A stretch of DNA of 34,968 bases from Helicobacteraceae bacterium 4484_230 (GTDB lineage Bacteria > Campylobacterota > Campylobacteria > Campylobacterales > Sulfurimonadaceae), in NCBI GenBank assembly GCA_002085085.1, contig MZGN01000003.1, forward strand, positions 1-34,968. Direction: 5' to 3'. Every line of letters begins with the position of its first letter. The stretch's first letter is position 1. Below, one piece after another: positions 24,226 through 31,133 of the stretch. Under the pieces are notes generated by a model. The model ran no database searches, was not told the origin of the DNA, and was given only the letters and a program-made list of their open reading frames with translations. The position numbers and the translations under genes are program-made.

Positions 24226-25443
24226 TCAGCCCTTTTCTCGTAATCTTGGTTTTGCATCTTCAAGTAAAAATATCGGTTCGCTAAACGGTGCCAGCTTTGC
24301 CAGAAAATTCAGCAATGATATCACCGGTGAGCCGTAAAAAAACTTAACTTCCGGGTTGTACAGCCAGAGTTTATCCGCATATTGGTAAACCTTGTGCGGT
24401 GTATCTCCGATATTGTCGTTATTGCGGTCAAATCCCGCATAACTGTCCCAGTAGTTGCCCTCAAAATCGTTTTCATCTGTTTTACTGCCACGTGAATCAT
24501 TGACAATATCTTCGATATTGCCAAGCAGGGTATTGTCCTTTATAATGTTATTTTCACTCAACGAGTGAAAATGCAGAGCTTCTGCATTGTATAGGATCTT
24601 ATTACCCTCTATAAAATTATGCGTCTCCGGTTCAAACGGGGAGCGGTCTATATACAACCCTTGTGCATTATAAATAACCGTATTGTCTTTTATCGTAAAA
24701 TTAGAGACATCTTTGAGGCCTATGCCCATTCCTGTCGCTCCCAGTGAGCTTTTTACTATGTTTCCGGTGGCGATAGTGTCTTTGCTATACATAAAAAAGA
24801 TGCCCACCGAGTTGTATTTGTAACTGTTGTTTCGAACATAGTTTTTGCCTGCATACATGAAATGAAGCGAGTAGCGGCAGTGTTCGCCGTAGTTCTCTTC
24901 TATAATATTTCCATGGGAATACCATACAACCATATCCCTTGATTTTACCAGGCGGTTGCCTTTGATGAGGTTATCGTTGCTGTACCATAGCCGCAGGCCG
25001 TCACCCCGCAGGCCCAGGTCAAAATCTTTGGAGGTGATATAGTTATTCTGTATAATTGAATTATTTGTCATCTGCATATCTATACCGAACAGACAGTCGG
25101 TGATGGTGCAGTCCGATACCTCGCATTGTGAAGCGTCATTTATACTGATAGCACAGTCAAGGTTCTCATGCCTGCTGCCGCTGTTTGTAATAGTCAGGTT
25201 TTTCAGTGTCACATAAGAGCTTTTTACGGCTATGACACTTCCTTTGCCCTCACCGTCTATGATGACACCTTTGGCGGTACCGATTATGGTAATGGGTTTG
25301 GTTATTGTCAGCCTGCCTTTGTATATGCCGGGGCTAAGCTTTATAATAGATCCGGCTTCAGCATTATCGATCGCCTCTTGCAGCGCAGATGCATTTAAAA
25401 ATGCAAAAAACAGTGCCAAGATAAAAGCGATCCTGCTAATCAT
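24226..25443 (-). CDS. nosD: NosD, periplasmic beta-helix maturation protein
   Basis: 405 residues with a signal peptide (about 1-20, FLNASA). Repeated motifs of the CASH/right-handed parallel beta-helix type follow, such as NSIIQNNYI, NIIEENY, NFTIKDNTV and NNIIKDNTL, one turn per about 22 residues, ending with GNYWDSYAGFD...DNIGDTP, a NosD hallmark. NosD works with NosF and NosY and is required to assemble the CuZ cluster of NosZ. It overlaps the nosB stop by one base. Confidence 0.92.
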   Translation of the reverse strand: MISRIAFILALFFAFLNASALQEAIDNAEAGSIIKLSPGIYKGRLTITKPITIIGTAKGVIIDGEGKGSVIAVKSSYVTLKNLTITNSGSRHENLDCAISINDASQCEVSDCTITDCLFGIDMQMTNNSIIQNNYITSKDFDLGLRGDGLRLWYSNDNLIKGNRLVKSRDMVVWYSHGNIIEENYGEHCRYSLHFMYAGKNYVRNNSYKYNSVGIFFMYSKDTIATGNIVKSSLGATGMGIGLKDVSNFTIKDNTVIYNAQGLYIDRSPFEPETHNFIEGNKILYNAEALHFHSLSENNIIKDNTLLGNIEDIVNDSRGSKTDENDFEGNYWDSYAGFDRNNDNIGDTPHKVYQYADKLWLYNPEVKFFYGSPVISLLNFLAKLAPFSEPIFLLEDAKPRLREKG

Positions 25444-26231
25444 TACTGCTGCTCTGCCGTTTCTCTATTGGCTTTGTTTCTTGCCATAATTGCTAAAAGA
25501 GAGAATAGTGCGATTAGAAGCAGCATATAAAAACCGATAGTCGGATAGGAGTGGGTGGTAAACTGTGCGATCTTTCCGTCTCCAAATACTGTCGGCATAA
25601 AAGGCTTGATCTTGAAGGCACCCCAGTCATGCAGGTTGTGTCCGAACCAGTAGAGCCAGTAAGAGTAGTCCGCCATAAAAAGAAGCGGCAGCGATACCGG
25701 TATAAACATAAGATATGTCCAGATCTTTTTGTTGTAGGCGATAAAATAGATCATTGCCAAAGATAGGGCAAGAAGTGCATAGATGCCGATCTCGCGCTCT
25801 ATGTGCCCACCTACCCACATCGGGTCCATACCGACATAGTGGTTGATGGTGTTCATTTCATGGACTTCGCCGCTATAGCCGTCAAAATGGAAAAATACGG
25901 GAATTCCCTCGGGAAAGGCTTCTTTAGGGTAGTTGGGTGCTTCAAGGGATACGGCCCAGATAGGCAGAGATGCCACTCCCAGCTCCGAAGATGTTTCGAT
26001 CATCTCCATCAGGTCGTTATGGGCAGATTCCGGTGTAGTCGTGCTGATGTATCTTCCCTTGCTGTAGAGGTTCCAGACTTTTGCGGTAAGCGGAGATATA
26101 TCCTCTATTCTATTATCATGTACTGCATTCAGTGTACCGTGAAAAACAACCATTGGAAGTGTGAACGAAAAGGTCATTATCAGCAGTGCAATAGTTGCAA
26201 ATATCCTTGATTTCAAAAAACTTGGATGCAT
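25443..26231 (-). CDS. nosB: NosB, membrane protein of clade II nos clusters
   Basis: 262 residues, with helices at about 12-30, 148-165, 170-190 and 238-258 and a periplasmic stretch of about 110 residues after the first. That stretch holds a His/Met-rich run (HFDGYSGEVHEMNTINHYV, then GMDPMW). NosB sits next to nosZ in clade II clusters, and its function has not been established to my knowledge. The His/Met content would suit copper contact, but this is inference. It is the first gene of the downstream nos transcript, 108 bases from an FNR-type box. Confidence 0.82.
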   Translation of the reverse strand: MHPSFLKSRIFATIALLIMTFSFTLPMVVFHGTLNAVHDNRIEDISPLTAKVWNLYSKGRYISTTTPESAHNDLMEMIETSSELGVASLPIWAVSLEAPNYPKEAFPEGIPVFFHFDGYSGEVHEMNTINHYVGMDPMWVGGHIEREIGIYALLALSLAMIYFIAYNKKIWTYLMFIPVSLPLLFMADYSYWLYWFGHNLHDWGAFKIKPFMPTVFGDGKIAQFTTHSYPTIGFYMLLLIALFSLLAIMARNKANRETAEQQ

Positions 26232-26310
26232 TTGTTTTCCTTTTTTAAATCTTATCTATAAAAATTTTATGCAAAATGATTTTATAAATAAAATCTATGG
26301 TGTTAACTAG

Positions 26311-26352
26311 AGTGTAACTGTTTTACTGAAGAAAGTCATTGATATTTATCAA
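26311..26352 (-). promoter_or_regulatory. FNR-type box and -10 ahead of nosB
   Basis: TTGATATTTATCAA (26339-26352) is a perfect TTGAT-N4-ATCAA FNR/CRP-family palindrome. On the minus strand exactly 22 bases separate it from TACACT (26316-26311), a 4/6 match to TATAAT. This is the spacing of a class II activated promoter (box centred at -41.5). The message would start near 26304 and begin with nosB. This implies anaerobic or NO-responsive control of nosB and the genes behind it. Confidence 0.7.
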
Positions 26353-26355
26353 CAA

Positions 26356-26378
26356 CCAAAGGAGACAGGCTCCTTTGG
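26356..26378 (-). terminator. Strong hairpin just behind nosZ
   Basis: CCAAAGGAG and CTCCTTTGG form a perfect 9-bp stem with a 5-base loop, 11 bases past the nosZ stop. On the minus strand it is followed by TTGTTGATAAAT, only moderately T-rich, so partial termination or 3'-end protection is likely. It would keep nosZ message in excess over the rest of the cluster, and it is immediately followed by the FNR-type promoter. Confidence 0.7.
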
Positions 26379-26389
26379 CAGATGTTGAA

Positions 26390-28981
26390 TTAGAACAGAT
26401 TGGCGTTGTCGTCAATCCACTTAAAGTACTCGATGATATCTTTGATCTCGTCATCACTCATATGCTGGTTAGGCATTTTGAGGTTGAAGTAGTCGATCAT
26501 CGCTTTGACGTAAGGATCGCTGAATTTTTTCTCTGGGTTTTTGATGAAATCCGCTACCCATTTTTCAGCATTTTCGTGTCGCTGCAGTACACCTGTAAGG
26601 TCTGGGCCGGAGCTGACTTTACCGACAACGTGACAGCCTGAACATCCACCTTCGTTAAACGCACGCTCACCGCGCTCTGCAGAGAGAGACTGCTTGGTAG
26701 CCACTTTTTTGACAAGAGTATCTTTTGCACGGATACCGACGTCTGCAGTTTTAACCATATACTGCCAGATCATGTTTTCAAACAGGATCGCTTTGTCGAG
26801 ATCGCCCGCTGCAACTGCCTCGTCTGATTTTTTCTTCTCGGCAGGGATCTTGCCGTACTGGTCAAGGGCATCCACAACAAGGTTTTTAACTACAGGATAT
26901 TTCTCATAGTGGTTCTCTTTCAGGAACTTGACAACACTCTGAATGACGGCATCTGTAGCAGCATTTACAGCTACTGTCTTGTCATACTCTGCCTTAAGCT
27001 CCTCTGGAGACATTGTTTTCATTTTCAGTTTCTGAGCCGAAACATATTTTTTGTTCGGATCTTTAACCATAAGATAACCCATCATCTCCAGGTGAAGTGC
27101 TGAACAGAACTCTGTACAGTAGTAAGGGAAAACACCTTCGATGTCTGCAATGAAGTTGATCGCTGAAGTCTCACCCGGCTCGAGTGAAGCATGAACATCA
27201 TAATGGTCTACGGTAAAGCCGTGAGTCTCATCCTCTGCTCTTTCAAGGTTGGTCAGATAGATGGTAACATTGTCACCCTTGTTGACTGTAATGCGCTCCG
27301 GATTGATGTGGGAGCGAACCATTGTCGCATACACTTTTACATTGTTTCCGTCACGCTCGATACGCTCTTGTCCCGCAAGAGTTTTACCCTCATGGATCTT
27401 ACCTGTTTTGGTGTTTGTACCCATTTTGTAGCGTACTTCCGGATGCAGTTTGCTTGCACGGATAGCAACAGCCTGGTGAGGTTCGCCCAACGGTAGAGGC
27501 ATATCGACCAGCAGGTCCATTTTCTTACCGCGGATATCGATCAGCTGGTGGTTTTGCGGATGCAAAGGACCAACCGGATTGAAACGGTCAATGGCAAGTT
27601 TGTTCAGCGCGATGATATATTCACCCTGAGGATCTGCCGATTTGCCTTCCATTCCACATAAGTGGCCGATGTTGTAGTGAACATTGACTTTATCAAGAAC
27701 TTTTAGAGTCTTGTAGTTCCACTTTACGACCTGGCTGTCAACATACAGTGAAGTATAGATCTCGCCGTCCACATTGGAGTACTGGTTGTGCAAAGGCCCA
27801 AGACCCAGCTCAACTTGACCATGGAGAGCTTTTTTCATATCCAAAATAGGGATACCATATGGATCTCTTCCGGCAAAGTCCTTGTTTTTGATCAGTTTTT
27901 TGATCTTTGGCCAGCTATATACGGATGCATGTGTATCAAGCTTACCACAAACAGTGATGTAGTTACCGTCAGGTGAAACATCCACTCCGTGAGGTGATTT
28001 TGGCTCCGGGATCAGGAACAGTGCGTTATTTTTGACCGCGACATCCATCGGAACGACTCTGTGGCCGTTTATGACTTTGACATTTTTCTTGTCTTTTGCC
28101 AATTTTGCCAGTTTTTCCCAGTTGTATACATGCAGGAAGTCGGTGTCGTTACGGCTACATCCGGCTTCGAACGGCGGCATGCCCACTTCGATACCGCCGG
28201 TATACATCTCTGAGTTGAAAGAGTTGGTAAATCCCCATCCGTGTGATGCGTTTTTACCGGCATCGCTCAAGTCCTGCATATATGGAGGCATCTCTATAGT
28301 AAATGATGATTCCGGATGGATGCGCCCCTCTTTAGGGTTGAAATCCCATACCGTCACACCACCGCGGTAAGTCTCTTTATACTCTTCTATCGGGTGGTAG
28401 TTGTTGTCATAAGGTGCGGCATACTGGCATGCCTCAAGGATCCACTCGGAGTTTTGCGTGAAGAACGCACCACCGTGATCCGATTTGAAGATTGGGTTGA
28501 CGACGATCTGTTTGGTTTCGAAGTCCAGCAGGTCTATAACGGCAATACGCGGGTTGGCTTTGTCGTTGATGATCAGCCATTTACCGTCATATTTTCCATC
28601 TTTTTCGGAAAGCGCAGGGTGGTGTGTATCACCCCAGTTGATCTCACGTCCGCGGATATTACCCTGGCGCAGGATCTTCGTAGAGTCCACATCATATCCA
28701 TACCCCTGCCATGGTTCCGGCGTAAATACGGCGATGTATTTCAAAATTCTCATCGACGGAACACCGTAGACGATCATCTGTCCTGATTGTCCTCCAGAAC
28801 TGAAGACGATGTAGTCTTCACGACCGCCCGTCGGGGTGTAGGTCTTTGCCGCGCGGATAACATCGTTTTCTGTCAATCCACGTTCTTTCATCACTTTTTC
28901 CAGGGTACCGCTTGCAGATACAGCTGTTGCAGCCAGTGCGGTTCCCAGAAGCAGCGATGAAAGTTTGTTAAGATTTTTCAT
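26390..28981 (-). CDS. nosZ: NosZ, clade II nitrous oxide reductase with C-terminal cytochrome c domain
   Basis: 863 residues. It reduces N2O to N2 in the periplasm using CuZ and CuA. A Sec signal peptide (MKNLNKLSSLLLGTALAATA..., no twin arginine) marks clade II. CuZ His ligands include DTHHPALSE (about 120), and a seven-bladed propeller follows. The CuA cupredoxin domain has FTVDHYDVHA (about 585) and YYCTEFCSALHLEMMGYL (about 620) with both Cys, His and Met. A C-terminal class I cytochrome c (CSGCHVVG, about residue 780) is fused, as in epsilonproteobacterial NosZ, and would receive electrons from NosC1/C2. The gene has its own upstream region of 292 bases and a hairpin behind it. All catalytic motifs look intact. 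Confidence 0.97.
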   Translation of the reverse strand: MKNLNKLSSLLLGTALAATAVSASGTLEKVMKERGLTENDVIRAAKTYTPTGGREDYIVFSSGGQSGQMIVYGVPSMRILKYIAVFTPEPWQGYGYDVDSTKILRQGNIRGREINWGDTHHPALSEKDGKYDGKWLIINDKANPRIAVIDLLDFETKQIVVNPIFKSDHGGAFFTQNSEWILEACQYAAPYDNNYHPIEEYKETYRGGVTVWDFNPKEGRIHPESSFTIEMPPYMQDLSDAGKNASHGWGFTNSFNSEMYTGGIEVGMPPFEAGCSRNDTDFLHVYNWEKLAKLAKDKKNVKVINGHRVVPMDVAVKNNALFLIPEPKSPHGVDVSPDGNYITVCGKLDTHASVYSWPKIKKLIKNKDFAGRDPYGIPILDMKKALHGQVELGLGPLHNQYSNVDGEIYTSLYVDSQVVKWNYKTLKVLDKVNVHYNIGHLCGMEGKSADPQGEYIIALNKLAIDRFNPVGPLHPQNHQLIDIRGKKMDLLVDMPLPLGEPHQAVAIRASKLHPEVRYKMGTNTKTGKIHEGKTLAGQERIERDGNNVKVYATMVRSHINPERITVNKGDNVTIYLTNLERAEDETHGFTVDHYDVHASLEPGETSAINFIADIEGVFPYYCTEFCSALHLEMMGYLMVKDPNKKYVSAQKLKMKTMSPEELKAEYDKTVAVNAATDAVIQSVVKFLKENHYEKYPVVKNLVVDALDQYGKIPAEKKKSDEAVAAGDLDKAILFENMIWQYMVKTADVGIRAKDTLVKKVATKQSLSAERGERAFNEGGCSGCHVVGKVSSGPDLTGVLQRHENAEKWVADFIKNPEKKFSDPYVKAMIDYFNLKMPNQHMSDDEIKDIIEYFKWIDDNANLF

Positions 28982-29018
28982 TTTCCACTCCTTAAATAGT
29001 TATGCCCAAATCCAACAT

Positions 29019-29051
29019 TTAAGTACAAATCCATCACGAACATGTACTTAA
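29019..29051 (-). repeat. 9-bp inverted repeat in the nosZ leader
   Basis: TTAAGTACA (29019-29027) and TGTACTTAA (29043-29051) are exact inverted arms around a 15-base spacer, ending 38 bases before the nosZ ATG. As RNA this would form a hairpin in the 5' UTR; as DNA it would be a dyad operator. A GGAG ribosome site lies just upstream of the ATG. No convincing sigma-70 promoter for nosZ was found. Confidence 0.55.
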
Positions 29052-29162
29052 GCGTTAAATCCGGGCAATCAGCCTAATCAACTGAACTTATCAGACTTAT
29101 AAGAGAGTTTATAGAGTATCTACTGTCAACAAACTTAAAAAAGTAGCTGTTTTTTTAAAAAA

Positions 29163-29182
29163 TTAACACTTTTGTAACACTT
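29163..29182 (+). promoter_or_regulatory. Shared 20-bp operator upstream of nosZ
   Basis: TTAACACTTTTGTAACACTT on the plus strand matches the sites at 11068-11087 and 16556-16575 except at the three central variable bases. It lies 182 bases from the nosZ ATG, in the opposite orientation to the other two relative to the adjacent gene. Six bases on, as at the other two sites, lies a -10-like TATTGA (29189-29194, 3/6 match), so any promoter it drives would point away from nosZ. Confidence 0.55.
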
Positions 29183-29190
29183 TTTCGATA

Positions 29191-29210
29191 TTGACAATAT
29201 TTGACAATAT
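29191..29210. repeat. Exact 10-bp tandem repeat upstream of nosZ
   Basis: TTGACAATAT occurs twice in a row, followed by TTGAAAC. The first copy sits in a 13-base palindrome ATATTGACAATAT (29188-29200). Each unit spans about one helical turn, so two regulator subunits could bind on the same face of the DNA. Confidence 0.5.
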
Positions 29211-29213
29211 TTG

Positions 29214-29262
29214 AAACTTTAAATAGCGGCAGCGGGGTGTAATCCCCTTAAAGTTTTTTAGA
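29214..29262 (+). terminator. Nested hairpin with T-run between the PAS gene and nosZ
   Basis: Outer arms AAACTTTAA (29214-29222) and TTAAAGTTT (29248-29256) pair perfectly over nine bases. Inside, GGGG (29234-29237) and CCCC (29244-29247) add an inner stem. On the plus strand T-rich DNA follows (TTTAGATTTTTT), giving a good intrinsic terminator in that direction. On the minus strand it sits 18 bases behind the PAS gene stop and may also end that message. No annotated plus-strand gene precedes it. Confidence 0.55.
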
Positions 29263-29273
29263 TTTTTTAAAGC

Positions 29274-29798
29274 CTAATAAAATCTGTGTATCTCTTCCAT
29301 AATATTATGAAATTCTACATCTTTACCTTTTTCTTTCAGGAAAGAGTCAAGATATTTTTCTGCAGCTTCGACACTCTCGTTTTTCTCTATTTCAAGCAGT
29401 TTTTCATAGAGTGAAGAGATAATCTCTACCACATGTTTTGAAACTGCTTTTCTATGTGCCGTATATCCGAAGACATTTCCGGTAGTTGGATCTTTTTTGA
29501 TGGAAAACTCGGTAAACACCCAGTAGTAGCGGCCGTCTTTAGCAAGATTTTTGATCACGGCATTGATATTTTTACCGGCTTTAACGCGCTCCCACAGCAG
29601 CTTGAATACGACTTTGGGCATATCGGGGTGGCGGACTATGCTGTGGGGCTGACCCACAAGTTCACTCTCGCTGTAGCCCGAGACTTCCATAAAGTAGTCG
29701 TTACAATAAGTTATGACTCCCTTTTCGTCAGTTTCGCTGATCAGATAGCGTTTAGGGTCAAGTATTATCTCTTCATTGATTGGTTCATGTTTTTTCAA
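29274..29798 (-). CDS. PAS-domain sensor protein, CetB/Aer-like
   Basis: 174 residues, cytoplasmic. Residues 15-120 form one PAS domain of the Aer type: LISETDEKGVITYCNDYF, SGYSESELVGQPHSIVRHPDMP, then KDGRYYWVFTEFSI and TGNVFGYTAHRKAV. A helical tail follows, with no output domain. Campylobacter CetB is a stand-alone FAD-binding PAS protein of about 165 residues that works with CetA in energy taxis. The length, domain and text fit that group, but no CetA-like membrane partner is adjacent. The location immediately before nosZ may be chance or may link redox sensing to N2O respiration; the hairpin at 29214 separates them. Confidence 0.8.
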   Translation of the reverse strand: MKKHEPINEEIILDPKRYLISETDEKGVITYCNDYFMEVSGYSESELVGQPHSIVRHPDMPKVVFKLLWERVKAGKNINAVIKNLAKDGRYYWVFTEFSIKKDPTTGNVFGYTAHRKAVSKHVVEIISSLYEKLLEIEKNESVEAAEKYLDSFLKEKGKDVEFHNIMEEIHRFY

Positions 29799-29865
29799 GT
29801 CAATATCCTTTTATTTTTTTATGCAAGTATAACAGATTGGTGCCTCTCTTTTATGAATAGGGCTC

Positions 29866-30258
29866 TTAAGAGGTTATCTTTATGACGGCATCTGAGAACA
29901 TAACCCCGTCTATTCCCTCAAAGGCCATTGCCTCGATCTGGGACTCTTCCCTGATGCGGCAGAGGATCTTGGCATCGAACAGATATGTTTCGGCTATCTT
30001 TTGGGCGCTTTTGGCAAGCACACTCTCTACGACAATAAAAGAGGCTCCAAGGTTTTCGGCATAAATAAGGTCTCTAACCGTATTGACGGCCAGGACAAAA
30101 TTAATGTCATTATCTTTCAAATGGTTGATTATGTCGAGATTTTTTTCATTAAAAACCAGGTAGATGAGACTGTTGGAAGGTGTATGCGCTATTGCATCTA
30201 TATCTTCAATGTGATAAAAGTTTTGAGAAGAGATAAAGCGGTGTCCAAATATCAACAT
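29866..30258 (-). CDS. Conserved-looking hypothetical protein
   Basis: 130 residues, no signal peptide, no membrane helix. Alternating strand and helix text (LIYLVFN, FVLAVNTVRDLIYAENLGASFIVVES, KILCRIREESQIEAMAFEGIDGVMFSDAVI) looks like a half-barrel or Rossmann-like alpha/beta fold, and the end resembles the last turns of phosphate-binding TIM barrels. I cannot name a family. It is third in a tight operon with rsmG and the PP0621-like gene (one-base gap), so it is surely expressed. Its function is open. Confidence 0.65.
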   Translation of the reverse strand: MLIFGHRFISSQNFYHIEDIDAIAHTPSNSLIYLVFNEKNLDIINHLKDNDINFVLAVNTVRDLIYAENLGASFIVVESVLAKSAQKIAETYLFDAKILCRIREESQIEAMAFEGIDGVMFSDAVIKITS

Positions 30259-30259
30259 T

Positions 30260-30499
30260 TCAGCTCTTTTCCATGCATATTTTTGAGCAGAAGTAGTGCC
30301 CGTTTTTTATATAAGCTTCATCGACAGCAGTATATGTACCGCATTCAGTGCATTCAATCATTGTATTTTCGTCGTCAAAAGATGACTTTTTAGCAGGTTT
30401 CTGCCTGACGGAACGAACTCTGCTTTTTTTGAAAAAAAGAAAATATACGGTTGCGATTACAATTATCGTCAGAAGTAATTTTAAAATCATTTGGCTCAA
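30260..30499 (-). CDS. PP0621-family small zinc-ribbon membrane protein
   Basis: 79 residues. One N-terminal helix (about 4-22), a basic linker, then MIECTECGTYTAVDEAYIKN and YFCSKICMEK, that is CxxC...CxxxC, the TRASH-like zinc-binding layout of the PP0621 family. The biological role of that family is not known. It starts in the stop of rsmG (ATGA overlap), so it is cotranslated with it. Confidence 0.75.
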   Translation of the reverse strand: MSQMILKLLLTIIVIATVYFLFFKKSRVRSVRQKPAKKSSFDDENTMIECTECGTYTAVDEAYIKNGHYFCSKICMEKS

Positions 30500-31071
30500 C
30501 TTTCAATTAGAAGATAATGGCGTTTTTTTGCTTTGACAATCTTGTATCTAAGTGAATTGTCGATCTCTTCAAATACTTTTTCGCCTTTATAAAACAACAG
30601 CAGGCTTCCGTTTTTTAAAAACGGCCTGCTTAGTTTTAGCAGCATGTCTGTCTGCGTGACAGCCCTGGAGGTGACAAGGTCGTACGGTTCGGATTCAAGC
30701 TCTTCAGCCCTGCAGTTCCTGACTGCAACGTTGTCCAGTTTTAGATCGGCTTTGATGAACTGTAAAAAACTTGCACGTTTCTGCAGCGGTTCTACCAGGG
30801 TAAAATGTGTCTGTTTTAAAGCAAAAGCCAGGATCATTCCGGGAAAACCGGCACCCGTTCCTATATCTATTGCAGTTTTTACTTCGGGTAAAAATTTGAC
30901 CGGATAGACTGCATCATAGATAAATTCATCGATCATCTTTTCAGTTCTTGCTCCTGTAAGGTTGTGCACTCTGTTCCATTTCATCAGGTGCTCTTTGTAA
31001 CGCTGCACAAGATCGAAAAAAGATTTATCTAATTCTATGCCGTCATTTTCCAGTGATGTTTTAATGTTCAA
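30496..31071 (-). CDS. rsmG: 16S rRNA (guanine-527-N7)-methyltransferase RsmG
   Basis: 191 residues, slightly shorter than the E. coli enzyme (207). SAM-binding motif I is AIDIGTGAGFPG (about 68), followed by LVEPLQKRASFL (motif II/III), CRAEELE, and VTSRAVTQ, all typical of RsmG/GidB. It methylates N7 of G527 in 16S rRNA; loss causes low-level streptomycin resistance in other bacteria. It is the first gene of a three-gene operon with the PP0621-like and the 130-residue protein. Confidence 0.93.
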   Translation of the reverse strand: MNIKTSLENDGIELDKSFFDLVQRYKEHLMKWNRVHNLTGARTEKMIDEFIYDAVYPVKFLPEVKTAIDIGTGAGFPGMILAFALKQTHFTLVEPLQKRASFLQFIKADLKLDNVAVRNCRAEELESEPYDLVTSRAVTQTDMLLKLSRPFLKNGSLLLFYKGEKVFEEIDNSLRYKIVKAKKRHYLLIES

Positions 31072-31133
31072 ATGGACTCTTTGATCTATATTAAGTATGG
31101 CATTATAGCTTTTTATCGGAAATCTTAAAAAAT

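Noticed and set aside
26300-26318. A fourth copy of the shared operator (GGTGTTAACTAGAGTGTAACT) between nosZ and nosB
   Set aside because: The second half is shifted by one base and reads GTGTAAC, so the 11-bp repeat is broken; the same bases are better explained as the -10 of the FNR-type promoter.
29070-29095. FNR box in the nosZ upstream region (TTGAT and CTGAT segments)
   Set aside because: The half sites are direct or misspaced, not an inverted TTGAT-N4-ATCAA.
29107-29129. Sigma-70 promoter for nosZ (TTGACA at 29129-29124 on minus)
   Set aside because: The nearest TATAAA is only 10 bases away and the next TATAAG 22, neither an acceptable spacer.
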